A DNA stretch of 64,000 nucleotides from Pseudomonas putida (GCF_002906855.1 NZ_MINI01000038.1:310001-374000); one strand, 5' to 3'; positions 30,471-40,603 are shown, counted from the stretch's first letter. A program made the numbers and translations. Notes: generated by a model from the sequence alone, not told the origin.

Positions 30471-31397
30471 ATGTCCCGCCAGATGCCTCCCCTGTATGCA
30501 CTGCGCGCATTCGAAGCGGCTGCGCGGCTGAGCTCGTTCACCCGTGCCGGTGAAGAGCTGTCGATCACCCAGAGCGCGGTTAGCCGGCATATTCGCACCC
30601 TCGAAGAGCACTTCGCCTGTCGGCTGTTCGTGCGTAGCGGTCGCAGCCTGCAGCTGACCGAAGCGGCACGGGTGCTGTTGCCCGGTGTGCGTGAAGGCTT
30701 TGCGGCGCTGGAGCGCGCCTGCGATACCTTGCGCGGGGAGGATGACATCCTGCGCATGAAGGCACCGTCGACCCTGACCATGCGCTGGCTGCTGGCCCGA
30801 CTGAGCCGCTTCCGGCACCTGCAACCGGGCAACGAGGTGCAGCTGACCAGTGCCTGGATGGATGTCGACCATGTGGACTTCAATCAGGAGCCGTTCGATT
30901 GCGCGGTGCTGCTCAGCGATGGTGTGTTTCCGGCGGACTGGGAAGTACGTCGGTTGTTTGCCGAGCTGTTGATCCCGGTAGGTGCGCCGGACCTGTTGAA
31001 GGAGGGGCCGTGGGACGAGCGGCGGCTGGCCGGTATCGAGCTGCTGCACCCGACCCCCGACAAGCGTGACTGGCGCGAATGGCTGGAGCGCATGGGGCTC
31101 AGCGACAAGGTCTCACTCAAGGGTGGGCAGGTGTTCGATACGCTGGAGCTGGGCATGATTGCGGCGGCGCGGGGTTACGGCATCTCGATGGGCGACTTGC
31201 TGATGGTCGCCGAAGATGTGGCTCAGGGGCGCCTGAGCCTGCCGTGGCCGACGGCGGTGCCAAGTGGCATGGATTATTACCTGGTGTGGCCGCGGACCCG
31301 GCCGGGTGGGGAGCGGTTGCGGCGGCTGAGTGTGTTTCTACAGGAAGAAGCGGCAGCGGTGGACTTGCCAGCTGTGGAAATTCTGCCGGCACTTTGA
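30471..31397 (+). CDS. LysR-family regulator (GcvA-like)
   Basis: The 308 aa product has an N-terminal winged helix (PPLYALRAFEAAARLSSFTRA, with ITQSAVSRHIRTLEEHF) and a GcvA-type ligand-binding domain. ATG 30471 is supported by AGGTG; an in-frame start at 30426 lacks support. It diverges from the MATE gene, 156 bp apart, so it may control that exporter. The ligand is unknown. Confidence 0.88.
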   Translation: MSRQMPPLYALRAFEAAARLSSFTRAGEELSITQSAVSRHIRTLEEHFACRLFVRSGRSLQLTEAARVLLPGVREGFAALERACDTLRGEDDILRMKAPSTLTMRWLLARLSRFRHLQPGNEVQLTSAWMDVDHVDFNQEPFDCAVLLSDGVFPADWEVRRLFAELLIPVGAPDLLKEGPWDERRLAGIELLHPTPDKRDWREWLERMGLSDKVSLKGGQVFDTLELGMIAAARGYGISMGDLLMVAEDVAQGRLSLPWPTAVPSGMDYYLVWPRTRPGGERLRRLSVFLQEEAAAVDLPAVEILPAL

Positions 31398-31592
31398 CTG
31401 CCTGCACTGGCCTCTTCGCGGGGCACGTTGAAGGAAAACGTTTGCGAATAACCCGGCCCGACACTCAAGTATTCAAATGCGACGCCGATCTAGTGGCACC
31501 AGCGTCCCGGAAGAGGGCGCGATTTCCCGTCTACAACAAGCGGGCGGTCAGGGTGATCAGGACGATCCCGGCCTCTTGCCAGGAGCTTCTTC
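31398..31592. other. Intergenic region before the chemoreceptor
   Basis: A partial REP copy (CTGGCCTCTTCGCGGGGCAC) lies at about 31406-31425. Apart from the AGGAG before the next start codon I see nothing else. Confidence 0.5.
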
Positions 31593-33491
31593 ATGTCTCG
31601 ACCGCGTGCCCGAATTGCCTCGCAACTCGGTGTCGCCCTCGCCATCGTGCTGGCGCTGGTGATTTCCGGCAGTACCCTGTTCGCCCTGCGTGCGCTGGAC
31701 GACGCCAATCTCGCCACCCGCCAGGCCCACCTGGCCAGCGAAGCACGGCTGCTGGCCGACCAGCTCGATACCTTCCACGGTTCGCTCAAGGACAACACCC
31801 AGCGCCTGAGCGGCCTGTTCGAGCGCCGCTTCGCCTCGGGCCTGTCGCTGCACGCTAGCGAGACCGTGCAGGTCGCAGGCCAAAGCACGCCCGCCCTGTA
31901 CCTGGGTGATCGGCTGCTGAACAACGATTTCCAGGTGGTCGACGAATTCCAGCAGATGACCGCCGGCATCGCGACCCTGTTCGTGCGCAGCGGCGATGAC
32001 TTCGTGCGCATCAGCACCAACCTGAAGAAGCAAGACGGCACCCGCGCCATCGGCACCCAGCTCGACCGCCAGCACCCGGCCTATACCAAACTGCTGGCCG
32101 GGCAGATGTACGTCGGCCGCGCCGTGCTGTTCGAGCGCAACTACATGACCCGCTATGTGCCGGTCAGCGACAGCAGCGGCCGGGTGATCGCGGTGTTGTT
32201 CGTCGGCTTCGACTACACCGACGCGCAGAACGCCCAGTTCGCCAACCTCAAGCGCTTCCGTATCGGTGAAACCGGCTCCCTGGCCATTCGCGATGAAAAA
32301 GACCAATGGCTGGTGCCGCCGGCCAATGCCGACCAGGACCTGTTCAGCGCCAGCGCGCCGTTCGCCGAGGGCCCCTGGACCGTGGTCGCCAGCATGCCGA
32401 AGGCGGAAATTCGCGAAGTGACCTGGAGCGTCGGCCTGCGCCTGGCCATCGGCAGCCTGCTGGCGATGCTGCTGGCCGTGGCCGCCACCCTGTGGCTGCT
32501 GCGCCGCAAGCTGCGGCCGCTGGATGACCTGGTGCGTCAGGCCGAGGCATTGGGGGCCGGCGACCTGAATGCGCGCCTGAGCGTGACCAGCCATGACGAG
32601 ATCGGCCAGCTGGCGCGCAGCTTCAACCAGATGGGCGAAGCGCTGGCGACCATGGTCGAGCACATCCGCAGTGCCTCCGAGCAGGTCAGCAGCCGCGCGC
32701 GTTCGCTGTCCGGGCTGTCTGCCGGTGCCTGTGAAGGCATGGACCAGCAGTCTGGCGAGATCACCAGCATGGCCGGTGCGGTGGAGGAGTTCAGTGCGAC
32801 CTCGATGAACATCGCCGACAACATGGCCGGTACCGAGCGCATGGCCCGTGACAACGCCCAGCAGACCCGTATCGGCCGCAGTGCCATGGATGAAGCGTCG
32901 AGCTCCCTGCGGCAGATTGCCGAAGCGCTGGGCGGTACTGCCACGGTAATGGACAGCCTTGGCGCACGCTCGCAGGAGATCGGCGGCATCATCAGCGTGA
33001 TCACTGCGATTGCCGAGCAGACCAACCTGCTGGCGCTGAACGCCGCCATCGAGGCTGCCCGGGCCGGTGAGCAGGGCCGAGGCTTTGCCGTGGTCGCGGA
33101 TGAAGTGCGCGGGCTGGCTGCGCGCACGCGCCAGGCGACGGATGAGATTTCCGGGATGATCACCAGCATCCAGCAACAGACAGGCCACGCCATAAATACC
33201 TTGGAGCAGGGCAATCAGCTGATGCAGGAAGGGCTGGCGCGCAACGACAAGGTCGCCGAGGCGCTGGCGCGGATCGATGAGCAGAGCCGTACGGCGGGTG
33301 AGCGGTTTGCCGTGATCAGCACGGCAACCCAGGAGCAGAGCAGCACGGCCACTGTACTCAGCCGCAACCTGCAGAGCATTGCCCAAGCCAACAGCGAGCA
33401 GCGCGATGTGGCCAACGAACTGGCCTTCACCGCGCGGGAACTGGAAGGGTTGGCGGCGCGGCTGCGCCAGGAAGTGGACCGCTTCCGCTGA
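31593..33491 (+). CDS. Methyl-accepting chemotaxis protein with Cache sensor domain
   Basis: The 632 aa receptor has one membrane helix near residues 8-32, a periplasmic Cache-type (Cache_3/Cache_2 fusion) domain at about 33-280, a second helix ([20 protein letters not shown]), a HAMP domain and a cytoplasmic signalling domain. The tip holds [20 protein letters not shown], then [21 protein letters not shown], the CheA/CheW contact region. It would direct flagellar motility toward or away from a small molecule. It lies next to the lysine/pipecolate genes, but the ligand is not known. Confidence 0.92.
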   Translation: MSRPRARIASQLGVALAIVLALVISGSTLFALRALDDANLATRQAHLASEARLLADQLDTFHGSLKDNTQRLSGLFERRFASGLSLHASETVQVAGQSTPALYLGDRLLNNDFQVVDEFQQMTAGIATLFVRSGDDFVRISTNLKKQDGTRAIGTQLDRQHPAYTKLLAGQMYVGRAVLFERNYMTRYVPVSDSSGRVIAVLFVGFDYTDAQNAQFANLKRFRIGETGSLAIRDEKDQWLVPPANADQDLFSASAPFAEGPWTVVASMPKAEIREVTWSVGLRLAIGSLLAMLLAVAATLWLLRRKLRPLDDLVRQAEALGAGDLNARLSVTSHDEIGQLARSFNQMGEALATMVEHIRSASEQVSSRARSLSGLSAGACEGMDQQSGEITSMAGAVEEFSATSMNIADNMAGTERMARDNAQQTRIGRSAMDEASSSLRQIAEALGGTATVMDSLGARSQEIGGIISVITAIAEQTNLLALNAAIEAARAGEQGRGFAVVADEVRGLAARTRQATDEISGMITSIQQQTGHAINTLEQGNQLMQEGLARNDKVAEALARIDEQSRTAGERFAVISTATQEQSSTATVLSRNLQSIAQANSEQRDVANELAFTARELEGLAARLRQEVDRFR

Positions 33492-33560
33492 GATTGCAGG
33501 GGGCCGTTTCGCGGCTTGTCCCGCGAATGGGGCGCAAAGCGCCCCCGGCAATCCTGAGCC

Positions 33561-34946
33561 TTACATCGAACCCAGGTTCAACGCCTGGGCACAAGCCTGC
33601 AACGAGCGCCGCTCGCTCTGCGCATACAGCGCCAGCTCATCCTGCACCTGCAGCCCCAGCGCCGCTTCAAAGGCCTCGCGGTTGGCATTGCTGCCATACT
33701 CGGCCTGGCCCTCATCCCCCAGATTCGACTGGAAGATCCCCGCCGCACTCACCGGCAGGAAGTCCTCGTAAACCAGTGCCTCGAAGTGCACATGGCCGGC
33801 CGCGATCAGGCCTTCCAGCGTAGTCGGGCGGTCCTGCTGGTCGCGCTGCGCCATACCTTTCTCCGTGGCGAAATAGCGGAAGTACGCCAGCCCCTGTTCA
33901 CGCATCTGCGCCAGGTCATCCGGGAATGCAGCGAAGCTTTCCTGCAGCAGCGCCCTGTAGCGCTCGGCATTGGCCTCGGCTGGCGCGCCACCCAAGGCGG
34001 CGCGGGTGGCGTCGAGCAGCTTGTCGTAGAGCTGGCGGCCTTTCGGCGTCAGTGCCGCGCCGCGCTGTTCGATCTCGCCGAAACGTGCGGTGTGGCTGCC
34101 CTGGTGATCGCTGAACGCAACCTTCTCCTGCAGCGCTTTGAAGCTGGTCTGGCGCAGCAGGATCGGGTGGCGGCGGGTCGGTGGGCCTTCGACCACGGCT
34201 TTCGGCGGGATGCCCTTGGCCGGCATGCCGACCTGGATTGCGTCGATGTCCAGGGTGCGCGGGGTCAGGTGGTTGATGTGCGGGCCTTTGAAGGCCACCA
34301 CGTCGGCGATCAGGCGGTGCTGGTCGTGCAGCTGCTGGTACTGCTCGGCAGTGACCGTGGCGTCCTGGTGCCAGCGGAAGGTGTGCAGAGCTTCGCGGAC
34401 GAATTCGTCGGCATCGGCCGCGTTCAGGCCGCCATCGTGCTCGGATTGGGCAATCAGTTCGAGTGCGCGAGCGGTGAAGATCTTGCGCTTGGCCAGGATG
34501 CCTTGGGCCAATTCGCGCAGTGGCAGGTTGTCGATCAGCTCCAGGCGCAGCAGCGAGGTGAACACGCGGAACGGGCTGACGTGCAGCGACTGCTCGTGCA
34601 CGGCGCGGAACGCGGTGGAATGCACCGGAACGCCAGCGGAACTGAGGTCGTAGTAGCCGACCGGCGCCATGCCCATCACCGCGAACAGGCGGGCGATGGT
34701 GGCCAGCTCTTCGGCGCTGCCGACGCGGATGGCGCCGTGGCGCTCCTGGTCCAGGCGCTCGATCTCGCCGGTCCAGCGCAGGGCTTCGGCCACCTTGGGC
34801 TGCTCGGCCATGACCTGCTGGTTGATTTCGCTCACCAGCTCCAGCAGCGTGCCATACAGCGGCACTTCCTGTTTATACATGAGCGACATGGCGGCAGAGA
34901 ACTGCGCGCGGATGCTGTCGGGGCTGACGAAATCGTGGGCGGGCAT
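33561..34946 (-). CDS. hglS: 2-oxoadipate dioxygenase/decarboxylase HglS (DUF1338 family)
   Basis: HglS uses Fe(II) and O2 to turn 2-oxoadipate into D-2-hydroxyglutarate, a key step in lysine breakdown in P. putida. The 461 aa protein has the two metal-binding histidines at residues 70 (DQERHGAIR) and 226 (GPHINHLTPR). The carboxylate ligand is probably in FGEIEQRG near 291-293. ATG 34946 follows AGGAAG; a longer frame to 35006 is not conserved. It is adjacent to amaB and amaA, which make its precursor 2-aminoadipate. Confidence 0.92.
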   Translation of the reverse strand: MPAHDFVSPDSIRAQFSAAMSLMYKQEVPLYGTLLELVSEINQQVMAEQPKVAEALRWTGEIERLDQERHGAIRVGSAEELATIARLFAVMGMAPVGYYDLSSAGVPVHSTAFRAVHEQSLHVSPFRVFTSLLRLELIDNLPLRELAQGILAKRKIFTARALELIAQSEHDGGLNAADADEFVREALHTFRWHQDATVTAEQYQQLHDQHRLIADVVAFKGPHINHLTPRTLDIDAIQVGMPAKGIPPKAVVEGPPTRRHPILLRQTSFKALQEKVAFSDHQGSHTARFGEIEQRGAALTPKGRQLYDKLLDATRAALGGAPAEANAERYRALLQESFAAFPDDLAQMREQGLAYFRYFATEKGMAQRDQQDRPTTLEGLIAAGHVHFEALVYEDFLPVSAAGIFQSNLGDEGQAEYGSNANREAFEAALGLQVQDELALYAQSERRSLQACAQALNLGSM

Positions 34947-35053
34947 CGCTAGCTTCCTGGTTAGGTTCGGACACTTACATGAAAGCTGGGAATGCACTTT
35001 GCTCACAAGCGAAAAAAAGTGAGTGTGTCATTCCTTTTTTGATCGACCTCCAT

Positions 35054-35086
35054 GGCCCTTTCGCGGCTAAAGCCGCGAAGAGGCCC
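35054..35086. repeat. REP-like hairpin between hglS and the LysR gene
   Basis: GGCCCTTTCGCGGCT and its complement AGCCGCGAAGAGGCC form a 15-bp imperfect stem with a 2-4 base loop. It follows the stop codon of the LysR gene and may end or stabilise its message. Confidence 0.6.
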
Positions 35087-35977
35087 TCAAGCCTGGAGCT
35101 GCTCGCGAATCCATTCCACCAATGCCCGCACCTTCGGCACTTCAGCTGCATGCTCGGCATAGGCCAGGTAATGCTTACCGGCACTGCGCATCGCATGATT
35201 CCACGCAATGACCAGGCTCCCCTCAGCCAGCTCCTTGGCAACCAGGTACCGCGGCACCAACGCCACCCCACACCCGGCCTGTGCCGCACTCAACGCCATG
35301 TAGAACGTATCGAAGCGCGGCCCGTGGTAGGCGCTGACGCTGTGCAACCCCTGCTCGAGGAACCACTCATGCCAGGCCTCCGGCCGCGAAGTGCTTTGCA
35401 GCAGCACCATCTGCGCCAACTCGCCGGCATCCGCCAGCTCACGTCCGGCCAGCAACTCCGGCGCACAGACCGGCACCACCTCTTCGCCGAACAGCTCCAC
35501 ACAGGTAGCCCCCGGCCAGGTGCCCTGGCCGTAGAAGAACACCACATCCGCTGAGCCCTGCAGCAGGGCGAACGGCTCCATCTCGTTGCGGATGTCGAGG
35601 TGGATGTTCGCGTGGCGTTTGCCAAAGCCCTTGAGGTGCGGGATCAACCAGCGCACGCCAAAACTCGGTTGAGTGGCTACTTTCAATATCTCGGTCTGCT
35701 CGCCGTAGGTGAGCACGTAGCGGCTCGACATGTCGACCTGGGTGAGGATCTTGTTGACCTCGGCCAGATACAGGCTGCCAGCGGGCGTGAGTTGCAGGCG
35801 CCGGCGGATACGCAGGAACAGGTGGTGGCGCAGCATCTCTTCGAGCTGCGCCACCTGCTTGCTGACCGCGCTCTGGGTCAGGTGCAGCTCTTCGGCGGCA
35901 CGGGTAAAGCTCAGGTGACGGGCTGCAGCTTCGAAGCACTGCAGGGCGGTCATGGAGGGCACCAGGCGTTTGGACAT
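35087..35977 (-). CDS. LysR-family regulator next to amaB
   Basis: The 296 aa protein has the winged helix (SMTALQCFEAAARHLSFTRA, LTQSAVSKQVAQLEEML) and a LysR substrate-binding domain. It diverges from amaB with 136 bp between starts, and a palindrome ATCATT-N9-AATGAT lies between. This layout is that of a LysR regulator of the adjacent catabolic genes, here probably responding to a lysine or pipecolate metabolite. Confidence 0.9.
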   Translation of the reverse strand: MSKRLVPSMTALQCFEAAARHLSFTRAAEELHLTQSAVSKQVAQLEEMLRHHLFLRIRRRLQLTPAGSLYLAEVNKILTQVDMSSRYVLTYGEQTEILKVATQPSFGVRWLIPHLKGFGKRHANIHLDIRNEMEPFALLQGSADVVFFYGQGTWPGATCVELFGEEVVPVCAPELLAGRELADAGELAQMVLLQSTSRPEAWHEWFLEQGLHSVSAYHGPRFDTFYMALSAAQAGCGVALVPRYLVAKELAEGSLVIAWNHAMRSAGKHYLAYAEHAAEVPKVRALVEWIREQLQA

Positions 35978-35996
35978 AGTGGTCTCTGTGGCTCAA

Positions 35997-36017
35997 ATCA
36001 TTACCTGACGGAATGAT
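35997..36017. promoter_or_regulatory. Candidate LysR operator in the amaB divergent promoter
   Basis: ATCATT (35997-36002) and AATGAT (36012-36017) are separated by 9 bp, matching the T-N11-A type of site bound by LysR proteins. It sits 20 bp before the LysR start and about 97 bp before amaB. Confidence 0.5.
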
Positions 36018-36113
36018 ATGCGGAATAAAGGTCGTTTGTTGCGCCGGTGTGATCGGATTAATACTGATCCACATCATTTTTCCACCCCATCACCCGATGT
36101 AGGAGAAGCACAA

Positions 36114-37604
36114 ATGGTTGCTGGATTGCTCGAGCGCCTTGGCGTTGCCGCCGAGGCTTACACCCAGGGCGACTACCCTGTTCACACGCCGATCGACGGC
36201 AGCCAGATCGCCAAGGTGAAACTGCTCGGCAAGGCCGAGACCATCGCCCGCATCGATCAGGCCCAGAGCGCCTTCGAGGCCTGGCGCAGTGTGCCGGCTC
36301 CGCGCCGTGGCGAACTGGTGCGCCTGTTCGGCGAAGTGCTGCGTGAGCACAAGGCCGACCTCGGTGAGCTGGTCTCGATCGAAGCCGGCAAGATCACCCA
36401 GGAAGGCCTGGGCGAAGTGCAGGAAATGATCGACATCTGCGACTTCGCCGTCGGCCTGTCGCGCCAGCTGTACGGCCTGACCATCGCCTCCGAGCGCCCG
36501 GGCCATCACATGCGTGAAACCTGGCACCCGCTGGGCGTGGTCGGCGTGATCAGCGCCTTCAACTTCCCGGTGGCCGTATGGGCCTGGAACACTGCTTTGG
36601 CCCTGGTAGCCGGTAACTCGGTGGTGTGGAAGCCGTCCGAGAAGACCCCGCTGACCGCCCTGGCTTGCCAGGCGCTGTTCGAAAAAGCCCTGAAGGCCTT
36701 CGGTGACGCCCCAGCTGGCCTGGCACAACTGGTGATTGGCGGTCGCGAAGCTGGCGAAGCCATGGTCGACGATCCACGCGTACCACTGGTCAGCGCCACC
36801 GGCAGCACCCGCATGGGCCGTGAAGTAGGCCCACGTGTTGCCGCCCGCTTCGGTCGCAGCATCCTCGAACTGGGTGGCAACAATGCCATGATCCTGGCCC
36901 CGAGCGCCGACCTCGACCTGGCCGTGCGCGGCATCCTGTTCTCTGCGGTCGGCACCGCCGGCCAGCGCTGCACCACCCTGCGTCGCCTGATCGTGCACCG
37001 CTCGATCAAGGACGAAGTGGTTGCCCGTGTCAAAGCCGCCTACGGCAAAGTGCGCATCGGCGACCCACGCAAGGACAACCTGGTCGGCCCGCTGATCGAC
37101 AAGCAGTCGTTCGACGCCATGCAGGGTGCACTGGCCAAGGCCCGTGACGAGGGTGGTCAGGTATTCGGCGGCGAGCGTCAGCTGGCCGAGCAGTACCCGA
37201 ATGCCTACTACGTGTCGCCGGCCATCGCTGAAATGCCGGCCCAGAGCGACGTTGTGCGCCACGAAACCTTCGCGCCGATCCTCTACGTGCTGGCTTATGA
37301 CGACTTCGAAGAGGCCCTGCGCCTGAACAACGAAGTGCCACAAGGCCTGTCGTCGTGCATCTTCACCACCGACATTCGCGAAGCCGAGCGCTTCCAGAGT
37401 GCGTCGGGCAGTGACTGCGGCATCGCCAACGTCAACATCGGCACCAGCGGCGCCGAGATCGGTGGGGCGTTCGGTGGCGAGAAGGAGACTGGCGGAGGCC
37501 GTGAGTCCGGTTCCGACGCCTGGAAAGGCTACATGCGTCGCCAGACCAACACCGTGAACTACTCGCGCGAGCTGCCGCTGGCGCAGGGTATCGTGTTCGA
37601 CTGA
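36114..37604 (+). CDS. amaB: L-2-aminoadipate 6-semialdehyde dehydrogenase AmaB
   Basis: AmaB oxidises 2-aminoadipate semialdehyde (from pipecolate oxidation) to 2-aminoadipate. The 496 aa NAD-dependent dehydrogenase has the catalytic cysteine at 286 (GTAGQRCTTLR) and glutamate at 252 (SILELGGNNA), with AFNFPVAVWAWN in the cofactor domain. ATG 36114 follows AGGAGAAG and gives the family length; earlier in-frame codons to 36018 are in the promoter region. A REP pair and amaA follow. Confidence 0.93.
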   Translation: MVAGLLERLGVAAEAYTQGDYPVHTPIDGSQIAKVKLLGKAETIARIDQAQSAFEAWRSVPAPRRGELVRLFGEVLREHKADLGELVSIEAGKITQEGLGEVQEMIDICDFAVGLSRQLYGLTIASERPGHHMRETWHPLGVVGVISAFNFPVAVWAWNTALALVAGNSVVWKPSEKTPLTALACQALFEKALKAFGDAPAGLAQLVIGGREAGEAMVDDPRVPLVSATGSTRMGREVGPRVAARFGRSILELGGNNAMILAPSADLDLAVRGILFSAVGTAGQRCTTLRRLIVHRSIKDEVVARVKAAYGKVRIGDPRKDNLVGPLIDKQSFDAMQGALAKARDEGGQVFGGERQLAEQYPNAYYVSPAIAEMPAQSDVVRHETFAPILYVLAYDDFEEALRLNNEVPQGLSSCIFTTDIREAERFQSASGSDCGIANVNIGTSGAEIGGAFGGEKETGGGRESGSDAWKGYMRRQTNTVNYSRELPLAQGIVFD

Positions 37605-37637
37605 TGGATTGATGCTGCATGGCCGGGGGCGTAGCCC

Positions 37638-37722
37638 CCGGTTCGCGGGGCAAGCCCGCTCCTACAGGGATCTCCATCGCCTGCGCGATCCCTGTAGGAG
37701 CGGGCTTGCCCCGCGAATGGGC
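37638..37722. repeat. Inverted REP pair between amaB and amaA
   Basis: GTTCGCGGGGCAAGCCCGCT on the left is mirrored by AGCGGGCTTGCCCCGCGAAT on the right, around a 20-bp loop. A GGGGGC/GCCCCC stem precedes it at about 37623-37640. Confidence 0.88.
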
Positions 37723-37736
37723 TGCAAAGCAGCCCC

Positions 37737-37748
37737 AACAAGAACAAA
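37737..37748 (+). promoter_or_regulatory. Candidate Hfq/Crc CA motif before amaA
   Basis: AACAAGAACAAA contains two overlapping matches to AANAANAA. It ends 16 bases before the amaA start, next to its GGAG ribosome-binding site. Confidence 0.5.
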
Positions 37749-37764
37749 TTGCTGGAGCCGGGCC

Positions 37765-39051
37765 ATGTCCGAACTGCGTCAACAATGCTTGTGGGAACAC
37801 GTCAGCCAACCTAGCGTCGCCAGCCAGGCCCTGGCCGGGGAACACAAGGCCGATGTCTGCGTGATCGGCGGCGGCATCACCGGCCTGTCGACGGCCATCC
37901 ACCTGCTCGAACAGGGCAAGTCGGTGATCCTGCTGGAGGCCTGGAAGATCGGCCACGGCGGCTCCGGGCGCAACGTCGGCCTGGTCAACGCCGGCACCTG
38001 GATCCGCCCCGATGACGTCGAGGCAACCCTCGGCCAGAAGCAGGGCAGCCGCCTGAACAAGGTGCTCGGTGAAGCCCCGGCTGAAGTGTTCGCCATGATC
38101 GAGCGCCTCGGCATCGACTGCCAGGCCCAGCACAAAGGCACGCTGCACATGGCGCACAACGCCACCGGCATTGCCGACCTCCAGGCCCGCCACGAGCAAT
38201 GGCGCCGCCGTGGTGCCGACGTCGAGCTGTTGACCGGCACCCAGTGCCAGGAATACTGCGGTACCGACAAAATTTCCGCCGCGTTGCTCGACCGCCGCGC
38301 CGGCACCATCAACCCGATGGGCTACACCCAGGGCCTGGCTGCCGCCGTGGCGCGCCTGGGCGGCAAGCTGTTCCAGCAATCCTCGGTCGAAGGCCTTGAG
38401 CGCGAGGGCGATGCCTGGCGGGTGAAGACTGCGCGTGGTTCGGTACGCGCCGAGAAGGTGGTGATTTCCACTGGTGCCTACACCGAAGGCGACTGGAGCA
38501 ACCTGCAGAAGCAGTTCTTCCGTGGGTACTACTACCAGGTGGCGTCCAAGCCGCTGCACGGCGCGGCAGCCGACAAGGTGCTGCCGCACGGCCAGGGCTC
38601 GTGGGACACCCGCACCGTACTCAGCAGCATCCGCCGCGACGACCAGGGCCGCCTGCTGCTGGGTAGCCTCGGCCGGGTCGACAACAAACCGGCCTGGTTC
38701 GTGCGCAGTTGGGCCGACCGGATCCAGAGCCATTACTACCCGGAGCTGGGCAAGGTCGAGTGGGAAATGCACTGGACCGGCTGTATCGACTTCACCCCGG
38801 ACCACCTGATGCGGCTGTTCGAGCCGGCGCCGGGGCTGGTGGCGGTGACGGGTTATAACGGCCGTGGCAACACCACCGGAACCGTGATTGGCCGAGCGTT
38901 TGCCGAGTTCCTGCTGAAGGGGGAAGCAGACAGCTTGCCGATTCCGTTCTCGCCCATGGCCGGGGTGAGCGCGCCTTCGTTGCGGACCGCGTTCTATGAA
39001 TCCGGGTTCTCGCTGTACCACGCGGGGCAATGTCTGAGAGTTGTGCTGTAA
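37765..39051 (+). CDS. amaA: L-pipecolate oxidase AmaA
   Basis: AmaA is an FAD enzyme that oxidises L-pipecolate to a cyclic imine that opens to 2-aminoadipate semialdehyde, the AmaB substrate. The 428 aa protein has the FAD site DVCVIGGGITGLSTAIHLLE and WKIGHGGSGRNVGL near the N-terminus. ATG 37765 follows GGAG with 8-base spacing; an earlier frame runs through REP sequence. It is the second gene of the amaB-amaA pair, separated by a REP doublet. Confidence 0.93.
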   Translation: MSELRQQCLWEHVSQPSVASQALAGEHKADVCVIGGGITGLSTAIHLLEQGKSVILLEAWKIGHGGSGRNVGLVNAGTWIRPDDVEATLGQKQGSRLNKVLGEAPAEVFAMIERLGIDCQAQHKGTLHMAHNATGIADLQARHEQWRRRGADVELLTGTQCQEYCGTDKISAALLDRRAGTINPMGYTQGLAAAVARLGGKLFQQSSVEGLEREGDAWRVKTARGSVRAEKVVISTGAYTEGDWSNLQKQFFRGYYYQVASKPLHGAAADKVLPHGQGSWDTRTVLSSIRRDDQGRLLLGSLGRVDNKPAWFVRSWADRIQSHYYPELGKVEWEMHWTGCIDFTPDHLMRLFEPAPGLVAVTGYNGRGNTTGTVIGRAFAEFLLKGEADSLPIPFSPMAGVSAPSLRTAFYESGFSLYHAGQCLRVVL

Positions 39052-39082
39052 CCACGGCCCTCTTCGCGGGGCCGATACAGGT

Positions 39083-40510
39083 TTATTTGTGCAACCAGCT
39101 GAGGAAGCCGCCTTTCTTGATCGAAACCGGCTTCTGCAGCAACAACGATTCCCGGCTCTGGCGCCGGAACCGCTGCAACTTGGTCAGCGCCGTCTGCACC
39201 TCGCCACGCTGCACCAGGCAGCTCTTCACCTGTTCCTTCTCGATCCGATAAAGCACGCAACTGGTCAGGGTCCTGAACTCGGCAAACGAGTCATCTTCAT
39301 CGATGATCCCCTCGATCCCCAGCACCTCACCCGGCCCCATGCGCCCCGCCTCCAGCAGCTTGTCGCCATCGCGCACCGACGCCGAAACCACGCCGCTGCC
39401 AATCACCAGCAAATGCTCGGACTGCTCGCCCACCTCCAAAATCACCTGGTCGGCCAGGTACTCCACCGCGGTCATGCGTTGGCTCAAGGCATCCCGTTCT
39501 TCATCACTCAGTGAGCGGAACACCCGCACCTCGTCCAGCACTTCGCGCTGACGGCTGCGTGGCGGCATGGCCAAGTCGACGTTCCACATCACCCCATTGG
39601 CCTCCAGATGGCGGTGCGCCAGGTCGAACAGCTGGTTGCGTGCGTCGGTCTTGCCGGCCATGTCAGCGATGAATCCGCTGGCCTCGTACTCCACCGATTC
39701 CAGTGTCGAGGCTTTCACCGAGACCTTGGGCTTGGGTGAGGGGAGGATCGCGCTGGTGCCTTGCAGGGCTTTCTCCAGGGCATCGAAAACCCGCTTGGGG
39801 CGTACTTTGGGCGGTACAACCACACAGATCGACACCCCGTTCACATCGGCCGGGCGGCTGTGGTTGAGGAGCCGTGCCTTGGCCGCCACCGAGTTGGGAA
39901 TCACCGCCAGGCTGCCACTGCCGGTGAGCAGGCGCGTGGCGCGCCAGTCGATATCCAGCACCTTGCCCTCGGTGCCGTCGATGGAGATCGAATCGCCAAT
40001 CTGATAGGGCCGTGTGGTGTTCAGCACGATGCCGCTGAACACGTCGGCCAGGGTGCTCTGCAGCGCCAGGCCGATGACGATGGCCATTACCCCGGAGGTG
40101 GCCAGCAGGCCCTTCACCGGCAGTTGCAGCACATAGCCCGCCGCCGCGACCACGGCCGCGAGGAAGATCAGCGCCCCCAGCACATCCTGCAGCAGGCGCC
40201 CGCCATGGCTGCCACGGGCCACCAGCAACAGGCCGAACACCACGGTTACCGTACGCGCGCCAAACAGCCACCAACCGATGGCCAGTACTGTGGCCATCAG
40301 GTTGCGCGACACATCGTCGGGCCACGGCGGTGGTTGCAGCGGGCTCATGCCGGCAGCCACCAGTACCGAGCTGAACAGCAGGAATATCGCCAGCCGTGCG
40401 CCGATTCGCCAGGCCCGGCGCTGGATCGGGATCAGCTGCCAGAGCACGAGGTCGAGCAGGATCAGGGCGGTGCCGAGCAACAACGGGGACGACTGGATGA
40501 ACGCCAGCAT
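39083..40510 (-). CDS. Mechanosensitive ion channel (MscS family) with cyclic nucleotide-binding domain
   Basis: The 475 aa protein has four or five N-terminal membrane helices and an MscS-type pore and beta domain (ATSGVMAIVIGLALQSTLAD, FSGIVLNTTRPYQIGD). A C-terminal cNMP-binding domain follows (EVGEQSEHLLVIGSGVVSA, GPGEVLGIEGIIDED). Such bCNG channels usually gate by cyclic nucleotides and have weak or no mechanosensitivity. I use ATG 40510; the ribosome-binding site is poor and an upstream TTG at 40570 is unlikely. Confidence 0.9.
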   Translation of the reverse strand: MLAFIQSSPLLLGTALILLDLVLWQLIPIQRRAWRIGARLAIFLLFSSVLVAAGMSPLQPPPWPDDVSRNLMATVLAIGWWLFGARTVTVVFGLLLVARGSHGGRLLQDVLGALIFLAAVVAAAGYVLQLPVKGLLATSGVMAIVIGLALQSTLADVFSGIVLNTTRPYQIGDSISIDGTEGKVLDIDWRATRLLTGSGSLAVIPNSVAAKARLLNHSRPADVNGVSICVVVPPKVRPKRVFDALEKALQGTSAILPSPKPKVSVKASTLESVEYEASGFIADMAGKTDARNQLFDLAHRHLEANGVMWNVDLAMPPRSRQREVLDEVRVFRSLSDEERDALSQRMTAVEYLADQVILEVGEQSEHLLVIGSGVVSASVRDGDKLLEAGRMGPGEVLGIEGIIDEDDSFAEFRTLTSCVLYRIEKEQVKSCLVQRGEVQTALTKLQRFRRQSRESLLLQKPVSIKKGGFLSWLHK

Positions 40511-40603
40511 GGAAGTCTCGGGGGATGAGGGGAGGGCTGTGCGTAGTAATAGAGCAGGTTGCTCGGGCAAGCAATGTGACCAGCAAATCCACTGCCAACA
40601 GAT

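Noticed and set aside
31557..33551. 664-codon open frame antisense to the chemoreceptor
   Set aside because: The forward strand encodes a full chemoreceptor with HAMP and signalling tip. The antisense frame has no family resemblance and is a codon-bias shadow.
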